DNA of 64,000 nt from Mangrovibacterium lignilyticum (GCF_010882175.1 NZ_WKLH01000002.1:1595790-1659789), one strand, 5' to 3'. Numbered from the stretch's first letter, positions 52,305 to 61,757 are shown. Program-made: numbers and translations. Notes: generated from the sequence alone by a model not told the origin.

Positions 52305-53936
52305 CTACTTCAACCGGACCAAATAGCGTTTCTCCATTTTACCGGCCCGTGTTTTCGGGTTAATGAATTTCATCGAAATACGCGACATACTGCGGTGGTC
52401 CATCTCGGATATCAACTCATAAGGAACATTCATCCGATCCAACGAAGCTAAGCCCTCAGTACTGGTGTACAACCAATCTCCCTGTGGTAAGTTGGCCTCC
52501 CGGAAATCACCTTCAGTAATCAAATAGCGTCCATAGTTATCGGCGTAGAAAAAGATTCCCCAATAACGGGCCTGCTCGCTGTAAATATTCAATTTCGCGT
52601 TGCTGTCGGCTGTCGCATTAAACCGTTCGCAAGCCACCAAAGGCGAATGGTATTTCGCCAGGTTCGGCAAAATGTGGGCATTCAAGGTGAACATGAAAAT
52701 GGATATGGCCAAAAACAAACTGGTTAATTGCCGGTGCAAGGTATTCTTCCAGCTGATGGAGTAAAGGAAGAAACCGGTCAACACGACCACGACAAACCAA
52801 ACCCAGATTTTCGCATTCGGGAAATAGTAAAGCAGGAAAGGGAAAACCAGAGCTACGAAAACGATCCCAACGAACAAGTGAATCCAGGAAATGACCTTTT
52901 TCAGTGTTCTGAAGTTAGTCGTTTCATAAATCAACAGCGCCCAGCGGGCTCCCAACAAGAGGATCAGCGGCAACACAGCCATTTCGTAATGCGGATTCTT
53001 CTGCTTGGCAATGGAAGCGATAATCAGGTAAAACAACAAGCCGCCAAGCGTGAAGTATTCATTGTCTGCCGGAAGATTCTTACGGTTCAGGATCTTTTCA
53101 CGCAGCTGCATAAAAAGTCCAACGAAGCCAAAAATCATCCATGGGGCAATCATATACAAGGTGGTGTGGATATAAAAGAAGGGATCGGAGTTGGTGCCGT
53201 GATAGCTTCCGGTTACACGTCCCACATTATTGGTCCAGAAATAGAACTTAATCCCCTCGAGCCCGAAATGTTGAAACAAACCAATCAAAGCAGGGAGAAT
53301 GATTAGCCCAACCAACGGAATAGCAATCAGCCACCGGTAGTTGAAAATACCTTTAAAGTTGCGCGTCAGCAGCAGATGGGTGCCAACAGCCGCCCCGGGA
53401 ATCACCATCCCCACAGGGCCTTTGGTGAGCATTGCCAAACCGACAAACACCACGCCCAGATAGAAATTCAGCTCCCGCTTGAGCTTAAAATAAGCAGCAA
53501 ACTGCCAAATAGCCAGCATCACCGGAACAACCAGCAAAGTATCGGTATGGATGTCGCTGTTAAAATGAATGAACCCCAGGCTGGTGATCCAAAAGAAAGC
53601 AGCCACTTGACCGGTGCGACGATTATACAATAAGTCGCCCAATTTGAACGTCGCAAAAGCGCCGATCAGCGAAATCAAAAGAATGCTGGCTTTATAGATC
53701 ACACCCGATTTCCCGAAGAGGGAAAAGACGGAAGCGCCAATCCAAAACAAAAGCGGTGGTTTTTGCTCGTAAGGCTCATGACCGATGGTCATGTTAACCC
53801 AATCGTGGTTATGCAGGATCTCGCGCCCCACCTGGGCATACTTGGCGGCATTGACCACCAATGGGGTAAACATCCCCGAAATATTCACCAACAAACAAAC
53901 AATAATCAAAGGCAACAGCCAGGCCAGTCTTTTCAT
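52305..53936 (-). CDS. Glycosyltransferase family 39 (ArnT-like) membrane protein
   Basis: 543 residues with about ten membrane helices and a C-terminal soluble part (~420-543). The first periplasmic loop has the GT39/PMT signature: VNAAKYAQVGREILHNHDWVNMTIGHEPYEQKPPLLFWIGA, with the acidic and aromatic residues that bind the polyprenyl-phosphate sugar. ArnT-type enzymes move a sugar from undecaprenyl phosphate to lipid A or another envelope target. The acceptor here is unknown. It is preceded by a 35-codon ORF (53965-54072) and its own promoter. Confidence 0.87.
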   Translation of the reverse strand: MKRLAWLLPLIIVCLLVNISGMFTPLVVNAAKYAQVGREILHNHDWVNMTIGHEPYEQKPPLLFWIGASVFSLFGKSGVIYKASILLISLIGAFATFKLGDLLYNRRTGQVAAFFWITSLGFIHFNSDIHTDTLLVVPVMLAIWQFAAYFKLKRELNFYLGVVFVGLAMLTKGPVGMVIPGAAVGTHLLLTRNFKGIFNYRWLIAIPLVGLIILPALIGLFQHFGLEGIKFYFWTNNVGRVTGSYHGTNSDPFFYIHTTLYMIAPWMIFGFVGLFMQLREKILNRKNLPADNEYFTLGGLLFYLIIASIAKQKNPHYEMAVLPLILLLGARWALLIYETTNFRTLKKVISWIHLFVGIVFVALVFPFLLYYFPNAKIWVWFVVVVLTGFFLYSISWKNTLHRQLTSLFLAISIFMFTLNAHILPNLAKYHSPLVACERFNATADSNAKLNIYSEQARYWGIFFYADNYGRYLITEGDFREANLPQGDWLYTSTEGLASLDRMNVPYELISEMDHRSMSRISMKFINPKTRAGKMEKRYLVRLK

Positions 53937-53964
53937 GTGTTTATTATTCCTATTTAATTTCGTG

Positions 53965-54072
53965 CTATTTGCGAATCAGCGCGTGCTTTTTCAAGTCAAA
54001 CGTTAAGGCATGAAACCCGGCCAAATAATTATGTTTGTGCTTGATGTGCTTATCCCGCATGGCTTGTTCCAT
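53965..54072 (-). CDS. Small ORF (35 aa) in the leader of the GT39 gene
   Basis: ATG at 54072 and TAG at 53965-53967. The peptide is basic and His/Lys-rich (MEQAMRDKHIKHKHNYLAGF, then HALTFDLKKHALIRK). It starts about 18 bases after the transcription start predicted from a TACCTTTG -7 element at 54103-54096 and ends 28 bases before the GT39 start. It could be a small protein or a translated leader. No homologue is known to me. Confidence 0.45.
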   Translation of the reverse strand: MEQAMRDKHIKHKHNYLAGFHALTFDLKKHALIRK

Positions 54073-54095
54073 ATTAAAGTTGATACGCCTTGCTG

Positions 54096-54103
54096 CAAAG
54101 GTA
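54096..54103 (-). promoter_or_regulatory. Promoter -7 element for the GT39 transcript
   Basis: TACCTTTG on the minus strand fits TAnnTTTG. No good -33 element is visible at the usual distance. Confidence 0.45.
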
Positions 54104-54203
54104 AAATTTAAGTCCAAAAATCAGCTGTTCTCCAACAATACCAAAAGCATACGGGCTTAAAAAATCGTTTCTAAAACGAGAAGAACTAGCGATTAATTAT
54201 GAA

Positions 54204-54231
54204 TTGGCTTCGGGATTTTATACTACTTTTG
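54204..54231 (+). promoter_or_regulatory. Promoter for the membrane protein gene at 54312
   Basis: TTGG (54204-54207) and TACTTTTG (54224-54231) form a -33/-7 like pair, predicting a 75-base leader. Confidence 0.5.
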
Positions 54232-54311
54232 CTGCGTAATTGAATTTTAACAGACCTGAAACAACAATTTAATTTGGTCGTTTGGGTTCTTCTGATAAAA
54301 AATAAAAGGCT

Positions 54312-54995
54312 ATGAATAACTTAAGAAAAATCACGAAACTGGAGTACATCTTATTTGTCATCCTTTTTCTTTTTTCGGGCTATGGGCTCTATCTGGCAAA
54401 AACAGATTTAAATGCTTTTGGGATATTCACACAGGAGGACGGCTTAGTCGAAAACCTAACGTCTTTATTCCTGTTTGGAGCGTCTATGGTAAGTCTCTAC
54501 CGGGTTGCACAGTTCCGGAAAGCGAAAAAACCGGGCTTGTGGGTTTTTACGGCTGCCATGCTTGCCTTCCTGTTTTTCTTTGCTGCCGGCGAAGAGATCA
54601 GCTGGGGACAACGCATTTTCGGTATTCAATCGAGCGAATTCTTTTTGGAACACAACAAGCAAGCAGAAACCAATCTGCACAACCTAATTGTAGATGGCAC
54701 CAACATCAATAAGCTCATTTTCTCGCAGCTGCTATTTGTCGTGATGCTGGTGTACTTCTTGTTTATGCGTGTGCTGGTGAAGAAAGTCGCCTTTATTCGC
54801 AATCTCGAATGGCGATTCAATGTGCCGCTCCCAAGAATTCAACATATCGTTGGCATGCTTTTGCTGGCAGGACTGATTGCCCTGATTAACCTGGCCAAAC
54901 AAGCTGAATTGCTAGAGATGGCCTTTGCATTTATCTTTTTTATGATTTTCCTGAACCCGGCCGAAGTTGAACAACCAACTTGTCCGCTGGAATAA
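54312..54995 (+). CDS. Polytopic membrane protein with AGEEISWGQR motif
   Basis: 227 residues with about six hydrophobic segments (~12-28, 47-62, 75-93, 132-152, 170-190, 195-212). The stretch FTQEDGLVENLTSLFLFGAS, the conserved FAAGEEISWGQRIFGIQSSEFFLEHNKQAETNLHN and the short ending form a recognisable unnamed family seen in diverse bacteria. Its invariant Glu, Gln, Arg and His residues at the membrane face suggest an enzyme or transporter site, but no function is known to me. It stands alone. Confidence 0.75.
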   Translation: MNNLRKITKLEYILFVILFLFSGYGLYLAKTDLNAFGIFTQEDGLVENLTSLFLFGASMVSLYRVAQFRKAKKPGLWVFTAAMLAFLFFFAAGEEISWGQRIFGIQSSEFFLEHNKQAETNLHNLIVDGTNINKLIFSQLLFVVMLVYFLFMRVLVKKVAFIRNLEWRFNVPLPRIQHIVGMLLLAGLIALINLAKQAELLEMAFAFIFFMIFLNPAEVEQPTCPLE

Positions 54996-55026
54996 CACCC
55001 GGTCTCCGAACATCGGGCTAAACCAA

Positions 55027-55070
55027 ACAAGCCGATCTGCTGCAGCTAGCAACAGATCGGCTTGTTTTTG
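55027..55070 (+). terminator. Rho-independent terminator
   Basis: A 13-bp perfect stem ACAAGCCGATCTG / CAGATCGGCTTGT (55027-55039, 55053-55065) followed by TTTTGTTTG. Confidence 0.9.
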
Positions 55071-55091
55071 TTTGCAAGGCTTTGGTCGCAA

Positions 55092-56027
55092 CTAAACCTT
55101 ATCCTTATACCATTCATATTTGCCACCTTGAGCATGATCAAACGTCTTGCTCATCAGACTGGCTATTTCATCTTCGGTCATGGGTTCAAAATTACGGGTA
55201 ATCTCCAGGTTGTGCCGCAGGTGCTCCAGGTTGTTCATGCCCGAAACAACGGTCGAAACCGGTAAGGTCATGCTAAAGCGCAAACATTCTTCTATAGTGG
55301 CGATTCCCTCTTTTACTATGGCCCCCGAAGCGACCGACTTCATGCCAATAATCCCGATATTTCGTTCCACGAGCATCGGTATAATCTCCTGCGAAAAACT
55401 CAGGTAATGATGATCCAGCACATTTAACGGCATTTGAACGGTTTCCCACTCAAAGCCTTTTTCAATCATCGCTTTATGAATTTCCGGCCGGCTGTGCCCG
55501 GTAAACCCAATGTGGCGGATCACACCTTCAGCCTTTTTCTTTTGCACATACTCGAGAACGCCGCTCGAATAAATCTTCTCAACCGAGTCCATGCTTTCTA
55601 TTTCGTGGAACTGCCACAAATCGAGGTAATCGGTTTGCAAGCGCTTCAGGCTGGCTTCCAGGTGCTCTTCTGCGGTTTTGATATCACGGCCGTGATGCTT
55701 GGTCATCAAAATCGCTTTCTCCCGATAGCCACCCAACAGGGCTTTGCCCATCAGCGTTTCACTGCGACCATCATTATAATGCCAGGCATTATCCAGGAAA
55801 TTAACACCACTGTCCAGCGCCTCACGGATAAGCTTCACCGATGTTTCATCACTGATAAACCGATCGCCGATGTGATAGCCCCCCACACCAATCAACGAAA
55901 CATCCAAACCGGTTTTACCCAGTCGCCGGTAAGGGATTCCATCTTTCTTGAAAGACGATGCCAGACCAATCACAGACATGCTCGCCATCGCTGCAGCTGT
56001 GTTTCTGATAAATTCGCGACGTTTCAT
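55092..56027 (-). CDS. Aldo/keto reductase with Tat-type signal
   Basis: The N-terminus MKRREFIRNTAAAMASMSVIGLA is a twin-arginine signal, so the folded protein is probably exported. The (beta/alpha)8 barrel has the family tetrad: Asp and Tyr in FLDNAWHYNDGRSE, Lys in MTKHHGRD, His in LWQFHEIES. GKTGLDVSLIGVGGYHIG is the usual N-terminal strand. These enzymes reduce carbonyls with NADPH; how an exported form gets its cofactor is unclear, and some exported members bind NADP before export. The length (311) is standard plus the signal. Confidence 0.9.
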   Translation of the reverse strand: MKRREFIRNTAAAMASMSVIGLASSFKKDGIPYRRLGKTGLDVSLIGVGGYHIGDRFISDETSVKLIREALDSGVNFLDNAWHYNDGRSETLMGKALLGGYREKAILMTKHHGRDIKTAEEHLEASLKRLQTDYLDLWQFHEIESMDSVEKIYSSGVLEYVQKKKAEGVIRHIGFTGHSRPEIHKAMIEKGFEWETVQMPLNVLDHHYLSFSQEIIPMLVERNIGIIGMKSVASGAIVKEGIATIEECLRFSMTLPVSTVVSGMNNLEHLRHNLEITRNFEPMTEDEIASLMSKTFDHAQGGKYEWYKDKV

Positions 56028-56307
56028 ACGCTTTTTCTTTTCAATAACAGCAGGTCTATATTTTTGTTTCAGAAGCGGTTAATAAATTCAGCGGCAGTTG
56101 ATCGAAGGGCCAACAGACCGCTCTGCAGAAAGAGCGACCGGTCCAATCCAAAATCCGGAAAGCGTCTGGCTAGTCTCCCCAACAACAGTCAGCAAGCTGG
56201 CCGCCACTCATTACAAACAAGCAACACCACACTAACAGACAAGTACTTATACTTTTAAAACTGATTTATTTTTCGTAACTTCTTTAGCTAATCAAAAATC
56301 TTAAATC

Positions 56308-57078
56308 ATGAAAAAAGCTGTTGGTTTTATCGCCCTGTTTATCCTTTTTGCAGGATTGAGCAGCATGAGTAGCTATGCACAGGAAGAAGCTCCTGCCAGA
56401 TTCATCGTTTTCGAAGACTTCGTTTCCCCATCCGACATGCCTGCCTATTGGGAAGCACAAACCGAAGCGTGTGAGCTTTGGGCTAAACACAAGCTTGATA
56501 TTCCGGTTTATGCCTACCTGAACGATGAGAATGTCTTTTACTGGGTCATTCCGATTAAAAACTTCGCCTCCATCGATGACTTGTATGCGAAATTCATGGG
56601 CCTTCATCAAGCGATGATCGATGAAGATGATTTTAATGCCGACGAAGCCTTTGCCGACTTGTACACTGGCCGTCAATCGGTTATTCAATGGGATAAAGAA
56701 CTTTCCTACCACGCTGCCAAAACCGGAGAAGAACAACCCGATAAACCCTTTGCTGAATGGATGTTTTGCCAGGTAAGAGCCGGACATGAACAAGATTTTG
56801 ATGCAGCCATTAAAGCGTATGTCGATTACTACAAAAATATCGGTTCAGACTACGAATGGGATGTTTACAAAACCTTACTGGGACCCGATACGCCAACCTA
56901 TATCATTATGGTTCGGGCAGAAGATGAGGTTGCCATGCGAACCATCGAGAAAGAACTGAATGATAAATACAAAGACGATTTTGAGGAATTGTGGCAACAG
57001 TTCTCGAAACAACTGCGGTCTTACGAAACCAAGAAAGGTTGGTTCTTACCCAAACTGTCCAACATGCCTGCAGACTAA
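56308..57078 (+). CDS. Secreted hypothetical protein with two alpha/beta repeats
   Basis: Signal peptide 1-25 (VGFIALFILFAGLSSMSSYA-Q). Two similar modules (~28-130 and ~140-250) each start with a strand and contain acidic helices: ARFIVFEDFVSPSDMPAYWEAQTEACELWAKH, and EWMFCQVRAGHEQDFDAAIKAYVDYYKNIGSDYEWDVYKTLLGPDTPTYIIMVRAED. This resembles a duplicated dimeric alpha-beta (ferredoxin-like) barrel, but no family is recognised. It stands alone and is followed by a terminator. Confidence 0.7.
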   Translation: MKKAVGFIALFILFAGLSSMSSYAQEEAPARFIVFEDFVSPSDMPAYWEAQTEACELWAKHKLDIPVYAYLNDENVFYWVIPIKNFASIDDLYAKFMGLHQAMIDEDDFNADEAFADLYTGRQSVIQWDKELSYHAAKTGEEQPDKPFAEWMFCQVRAGHEQDFDAAIKAYVDYYKNIGSDYEWDVYKTLLGPDTPTYIIMVRAEDEVAMRTIEKELNDKYKDDFEELWQQFSKQLRSYETKKGWFLPKLSNMPAD

Positions 57079-57108
57079 AGGGTACCTATATGCGCTGAAA
57101 GCGCAAGT

Positions 57109-57148
57109 AAATGATCCGGTCTTTTTAATAACGATCGGATCATTTGTT
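57109..57148. terminator. Hairpin between convergent genes
   Basis: A 10-bp stem AAATGATCCG / CGGATCATTT (57109-57118, 57136-57145) lies between the secreted protein and the convergent uppP gene and could serve both. Confidence 0.65.
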
Positions 57149-57200
57149 ACCGGCGACGACACAAAGCCCGCCGGTAGCTTATGGAGCATTGACTTTTAGC

Positions 57201-57968
57201 TTAGCTCATCGTTAGCAAGTAGATGATCCCGATCACAATCCGGTAATAGCCGAAATGCTTGAAGCCGTAGTTCTCTACGATTTTAAGGAAAATCTTCACC
57301 GCAAACCAGGCACTGATAAATGCGCAAACAAGTCCGACTGAGAGCAACAGAATTTCGTTGTTCTCAAACTTCACCGGTGTTTTAATTAAATCGTAGCCGG
57401 TTGCCGCAAACATGGTTGGGATAGCTAAAAGGAAGGAAAATTCAGTTGCCTGCTTTTTGTCTAAGCGGTTAAAAACCCCACCGATAATCGTAGCCGCAGC
57501 TCTCGATGTACCGGGCACCATCGACAGGCACTGCATCAATCCAATATAAAAAGCATTTTTGTACGGAATCTTCTCCAGGCTCTCCGTCTGTGTCTTTTGG
57601 TTGACAACCTTTTTATCGATCCAGATTAAGACGATTCCACCAATAATCAACGACAGGGCAACGACCGTCGAATTAAACAGGTAAGCCTTAATAAAATCGT
57701 AAGCCAGAAAACCAACAACCGCCGTTGGCAGAAAGGCAACGAGCAGCTTGATATAAATATCGATATTTTGAAAGAAGCGTTGGATATACATTAACGCAAT
57801 GGCCATAATGGCCCCCAGCTGAATGGATATTTCAAACGTCTTGACGAAAGTATCGTCCTGAATCTTCATAATACTTGACGCCAAAATCATATGACCTGTC
57901 GACGATACCGGAAGAAATTCTGTAATCCCTTCGATCACAGAGAGAATTATAGCTTGGATAATATTCAT
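57201..57968 (-). CDS. uppP: Undecaprenyl-diphosphatase
   Basis: The BacA/UppP membrane enzyme recycles undecaprenyl diphosphate from cell wall synthesis. Signature motifs: EGITEFLPVSSTGHMIL (residues ~14-30, catalytic Glu and Ser/His) and PGTSRAAATIIGG (~155-167). About eight membrane helices are visible. Length 255 is normal. The gene stands alone on the minus strand. Confidence 0.95.
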   Translation of the reverse strand: MNIIQAIILSVIEGITEFLPVSSTGHMILASSIMKIQDDTFVKTFEISIQLGAIMAIALMYIQRFFQNIDIYIKLLVAFLPTAVVGFLAYDFIKAYLFNSTVVALSLIIGGIVLIWIDKKVVNQKTQTESLEKIPYKNAFYIGLMQCLSMVPGTSRAAATIIGGVFNRLDKKQATEFSFLLAIPTMFAATGYDLIKTPVKFENNEILLLSVGLVCAFISAWFAVKIFLKIVENYGFKHFGYYRIVIGIIYLLTMS

Positions 57969-58119
57969 TTACCTGATTTCATTTATTCAAAAATAGAAAG
58001 ATTATCATGCTGCAAAACACTTTTATGCCCAATCTAACAGAAACTTAATAGAACAAGCTGCCTAAACCCCTTGCTGGCAGCCTCCCCTCACACGCTTAAC
58101 AATAAGCTAACATTTAAAA

Positions 58120-58150
58120 GGGATCCGATCTTTTGAAAAGATCGGATCCC
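58120..58150. repeat. 31-bp near-perfect palindrome
   Basis: GGGATCCGATCTTTT (58120-58134) and AAAAGATCGGATCCC (58136-58150) are perfect complements around a single G. Read on the minus strand it is followed by TTTTAAATG, so it may end the minus-strand transcript from 60048. It is also a possible cruciform. Confidence 0.75.
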
Positions 58151-58422
58151 TCACCGTCTAAATAATCCCGAAGGGATTGAACCGTTCATCGCCCTCAATG
58201 CAATTGGGTGAATTTGGCTTTAGGTAAAACACAACCCTGATAGGGGTTGAACTCCTTCTGAGTTGCAAGCCGAATGGCTTTGCATCAAAAAGATATTTTC
58301 TTCACGAGGCATCCCCTTCGGCCTCCAGCAAAAAAGCCCAGCGGGCTGACAGCAACAGCATGGGGCATCGCCAGATGTTGACCGAAACAAAATCCTGCTC
58401 TCTTTTCAATATATCGTCCTCA

Positions 58423-58526
58423 GGCCGGACAGGCCTATACTTTTCCATTCGATGAAAAGTATACCAAAATCTTGTCAAAACGAACCCTCCCCCGGGCGTT
58501 TTGACGGCCAACGCACACGCTCCGAT
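58423..58526. repeat. 104-bp double-hairpin dispersed repeat, copy 1
   Basis: Homologous to 52018-52121. Stem 1 is TATACTTTT / AAAAGTATA and stem 2 is GTCAAAACG / CGTTTTGAC. Confidence 0.85.
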
Positions 58527-58860
58527 AAGCAACTGCGATAACCTGCATTATTTGAGTTGTCTCATCTGCATACTGACTCTTCCCTCTCCCATGGCAGCAG
58601 ACAGGGACTATAATGTCGAGGCCATTATTAGGGTGAGTTGACAAAGTAGATTGGACACACCTGTTTCTCCGGTGGTGATGAATAGTCAACTCCTTCGGAG
58701 TTGCAAGCCGAATCGCTTTGCATCAAAAAGATATTTTCTCCACGAGGCATCCCCTTCGGCCTCCAGCAAAAAAGCCCAACGGGCTGACAGCAACAGCATG
58801 GGGCATCGCCAGATGTTGACCGAAACAAAATCCTGCTCTCTTTTCAATATATCGTCCTCA

Positions 58861-58964
58861 GGCCGGACAGGCCAATACTTTTCCATTCGATGAAAAGTAT
58901 ACCAAAATCTTGTCAAAACGCCCCCTCCCCCGGGCGTTTTGACGGCCAACGCACACGCTCCGAT
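58861..58964. repeat. 104-bp double-hairpin dispersed repeat, copy 2
   Basis: The same element in the second tandem unit. Here the second stem is longer: GTCAAAACGCCC pairs with GGGCGTTTTGAC (12 bp). Confidence 0.85.
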
Positions 58965-59253
58965 AAGCAACTGCGATAACCTGCATTATTTGAGTTGTCT
59001 CATCTGCATACTGACTCTTCCCTCTCCCCTGGCAGCAGACAGGGACAATAATGTCGTGGCCATTATTAGGGTGAGTTGACAAAGTAGATTGGACACACCT
59101 GTTTCTCCGGTGGTGATGAATAGTCAACTCCTTCGGAGTTGCAAGCCGTATCGCTTTGCATCAAAAAGATATTTTCTTCACGAGGCATCCCCTTCGGCCT
59201 CCAGCAAAAAAGCCCAGCGGGCTGACAGCAACAGCATGGGGCAACACCCCATG

Positions 59254-60048
59254 TCAGAGATCAATTTCAAGCTGTTCGACACGAACGACCTGTTGCAAAG
59301 GATAAACAAGTGGTCCAAACTGATTGAAGACAGCCACATCGGTCGCATCGCTACCATAGCCCAAGGCGACATAGCCGCCCTTTGAGCCGCTTTGAGTGGC
59401 ATCGAACGTATACCAGCGCCCACCAACATAGGCTTCAAACCAGGCATGCAAATCCATCGGCTGCAATTGATTCAGATAGCCAACAACCATCCGTGCCGGA
59501 ATGCTGAGACTTCGACACAAGGCAATACCCAGATGTGCCAAATCCCGACAGACTCCCGCTTGTCTCTGGTTCACTTCCACAGCCGAAATGGGAAAGCCAC
59601 AATTCCCGGGAATATAACTGATCGTCTCATGTATCCATGCTTCGATTGCTGCGACCTGATCATAGCCCGGCAGCCGGTTAGCAGTAACCGACATCGCTAA
59701 CTCGTTAAAATGATCCGATTCGCAATATCGACTGGGCAACAGGTAACTTAAAACAGCATCCGGCAGATACTGAATTTCAACAAACGGTGCTCCCGGGTTA
59801 ACGTCCACCAAATCGGCGGTATAAACATCAGCCGTGGTGCGTATGCTAAAGTTTCCGGGAGGGCCAATCAGCCGCTGACAAAGATTTCCGTATACATCCG
59901 TGTGCTCTGTTACTGTAACCATGGGTGAAATTTTATATTCTTCCCGTGCAATCCACTGTTGCGCACCACTGCGAGGACGTAACATTAAAATGAAAGGCGT
60001 GGGCACTTCCAATTCAAACATCAGGTAACAACTTACTCGTAACCACAT
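59254..60048 (-). CDS. Transglutaminase-like family protein
   Basis: 264 residues, no signal peptide. An N-terminal beta domain (~10-100) precedes the papain-like core with the triad Cys in [19 protein letters not shown], His in [11 protein letters not shown] and Asp in YTFDATQSG. Related bacterial proteins act as proteases or peptide-bond modifying enzymes. The substrate is unknown. The first residues ([22 protein letters not shown]) allow a later start at the Met at residue 10. The 438-bp repeat array begins 11 bases after its stop codon. Confidence 0.87.
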   Translation of the reverse strand: MWLRVSCYLMFELEVPTPFILMLRPRSGAQQWIAREEYKISPMVTVTEHTDVYGNLCQRLIGPPGNFSIRTTADVYTADLVDVNPGAPFVEIQYLPDAVLSYLLPSRYCESDHFNELAMSVTANRLPGYDQVAAIEAWIHETISYIPGNCGFPISAVEVNQRQAGVCRDLAHLGIALCRSLSIPARMVVGYLNQLQPMDLHAWFEAYVGGRWYTFDATQSGSKGGYVALGYGSDATDVAVFNQFGPLVYPLQQVVRVEQLEIDL

Positions 60049-60289
60049 AACTAAATCCTATTTTGTCGGTAAAATGAAAATATTACAACAGCTAAAATCC
60101 AAGGGATAAAGGATTACAGCACCATCGTAACTAAAGGTATGCTATTTGACTGAGATTGGCACTCTTGATTAACCGCCTGGATTTGGAGAAAAGTAATCTG
60201 TCTCTTGGTTGAGCGCCACGGAAACGAGCGAATAAATGAGTTCTAAGCCAACCAGAAGTATAAATTACTTGTTTATTGACTATTGACCC

Positions 60290-60796
60290 ATGGTCGAACG
60301 AATAAAAAGGAACATGAAAACGCGAAACTTATCTAAAATCAGGATCTACAGAATCAAATGCCAGGGATTTTCCGGTTACACCGATGAGGCTGTTTCTCAA
60401 TTGGCCTTTGCCAACAAATTCCCGGTAGTCATTTGCGCTACGTTGCTGGCCATTGGTGTTTCCCTTGCCAGCATTCCCATTTTATCGTTCTTGCTGCTCA
60501 TATCGTTTCTGTCGCTTGTTCTACCCTATAACCCGTTTGATTACCTCTACAATTACGGGGTCCGAAAAGTGATCGGTAAACCCTTTTTACCTCCCCGGTC
60601 CAGGCAATTTAAGTTTGCCTGTACGCTGGCAACCCTGTGGATCGGCTTGCATATCTTCCTGTTTGCGATGGGACATACCACTGCCGGATACATTTCCGGC
60701 GCGTTGATGTTTTGCGTTCCTTTCCTGGTAGCCACCATTGATCTGTGTATTCCATCAATGATCTACAACTACCTGTTCAAGGTGAAGATCCAATAG
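60290..60796 (+). CDS. DUF4395-like membrane protein
   Basis: 168 residues. The start may be 60290 or the Met at 60314 (MKTRNLSK). Four hydrophobic segments (~44-62, 64-80, 110-128, 132-150) enclose the conserved LPYNPFDYLYNYGVRKVIGKPFLPPRSRQFKFACTLATLW, which matches DUF4395 proteins. Function unknown. It is not clearly linked to its neighbours. Confidence 0.75.
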   Translation: MVERIKRNMKTRNLSKIRIYRIKCQGFSGYTDEAVSQLAFANKFPVVICATLLAIGVSLASIPILSFLLLISFLSLVLPYNPFDYLYNYGVRKVIGKPFLPPRSRQFKFACTLATLWIGLHIFLFAMGHTTAGYISGALMFCVPFLVATIDLCIPSMIYNYLFKVKIQ

Positions 60797-61028
60797 TCAG
60801 GTACATTCATTTCTAAAGAAGCAGGAAATACGGCACCGCATAGCGGTGCGGCTGTTAAATGATCTTTTGTACTAAATCCAAACTGGCAGCTACTTGCTTC
60901 CTGCAGCCGATAAAATGCCTGCCTGACTCTGACTGGTAATCAAAGAAGGCAGCCGCTGTATGTAGCTTAATTGGACTTGCAACGTATAAGCACCCAAATA
61001 AATAATACCCCGTTAATCCATACAGCCG

Positions 61029-61757
61029 ATGAAACATCTTTTCACCTTGATGCTTGCAGTGCTATTGGGAATGAATACCGCACTCGCGCAAACCGACCCC
61101 ATTGATGAAATACCACGCCAGCGTTATGGAATTGATATTTCATTTTGCTTTGTGTCAGCTTTTCCGCAAAGTGAGTTCGACGCAAACTTCGGACAAAACA
61201 TCTTGCCCGGTCTTAATTTCGATTTCAGTTTTACACCAGCCCAAACACTGCCATTCTGGAAGATGGGACTCCAGGTCGAAATGCTTTTCAGCCGTTCTCA
61301 AAAAGATAATTGGGACGACATCAAACTGAAAACAAGAACCGATTTCATCAGCGTCAACCTGCTACACCGGCTAATGCCAATCCGACAAATGAACGTGAAG
61401 CCATTCTTCGAATTCGCCTTCGGAATAAACACGAGCTACACCTTGTCGCACTATAGAAGTAAATCCGGCGGATTCATCGACTGGATCCTGGATGACTATT
61501 ACGGCGATAATATGGTCACCGTCAAGGATCACGACGATATCAGCAAAAACATCAGTGTTGGCGCCGGTCTGATCATTCGTAAAAACGTGCTCGTTTCGCT
61601 GAAGTACAACTATGCTGCAGACATGAAGTATGTGAGTCCGCATAGCATCACGGTGCAGGGCAACGATGTGATCTACAACTATTACAACTCGCCAATAACA
61701 TTGCTTTCGATATCACTGGGCCTTACTTTGAACACCCGTCAGGTACAAAGACAATAA
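61029..61757 (+). CDS. Outer-membrane beta-barrel protein
   Basis: Signal peptide 1-20 (HLFTLMLAVLLGMNTALA-Q). The mature chain alternates hydrophobic and polar residues in strands (YGIDISFCFVSAF, GLNFDFSFTPAQ, WKMGLQVEMLFSRS, SVGAGLIIRKNVLVSLKYNYAADM) and ends with a strand of the OMP type (LSISLGLTLNTRQ). It fits the small porin-like (OmpW/PorT-like) barrels of this phylum. The substrate is unknown. Confidence 0.8.
   Translation: MKHLFTLMLAVLLGMNTALAQTDPIDEIPRQRYGIDISFCFVSAFPQSEFDANFGQNILPGLNFDFSFTPAQTLPFWKMGLQVEMLFSRSQKDNWDDIKLKTRTDFISVNLLHRLMPIRQMNVKPFFEFAFGINTSYTLSHYRSKSGGFIDWILDDYYGDNMVTVKDHDDISKNISVGAGLIIRKNVLVSLKYNYAADMKYVSPHSITVQGNDVIYNYYNSPITLLSISLGLTLNTRQVQRQ

Larger units (their letters stand above)
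58251..59243. repeat. 438-bp tandem duplication (2.3 copies)
   Basis: Units 58251-58688 and 58689-59126 are nearly identical, and a third copy is cut off at about 59243, just before the stop codon of the transglutaminase-like gene (59254). Each full unit contains the 104-bp double-hairpin element, ATCCCCTTCGGCC and a GGGTGAGTTGACAAAG segment. Small frames in it are repeated but lack coding character. It fills most of the 1285-base gap between uppP and the transglutaminase-like gene. Confidence 0.9.

Noticed and set aside
58251-59243. CRISPR-like or protein-coding reading of the repeats
   Set aside because: The units are 438 bp with no short repeats and spacers; the repeated small frames are explained by the duplication.
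60833-60851. GCACCGC-ATAG-CGGTGC hairpin after the DUF4395-like gene as a terminator
   Set aside because: No T-run follows on either strand and the stem is short; left unassigned.
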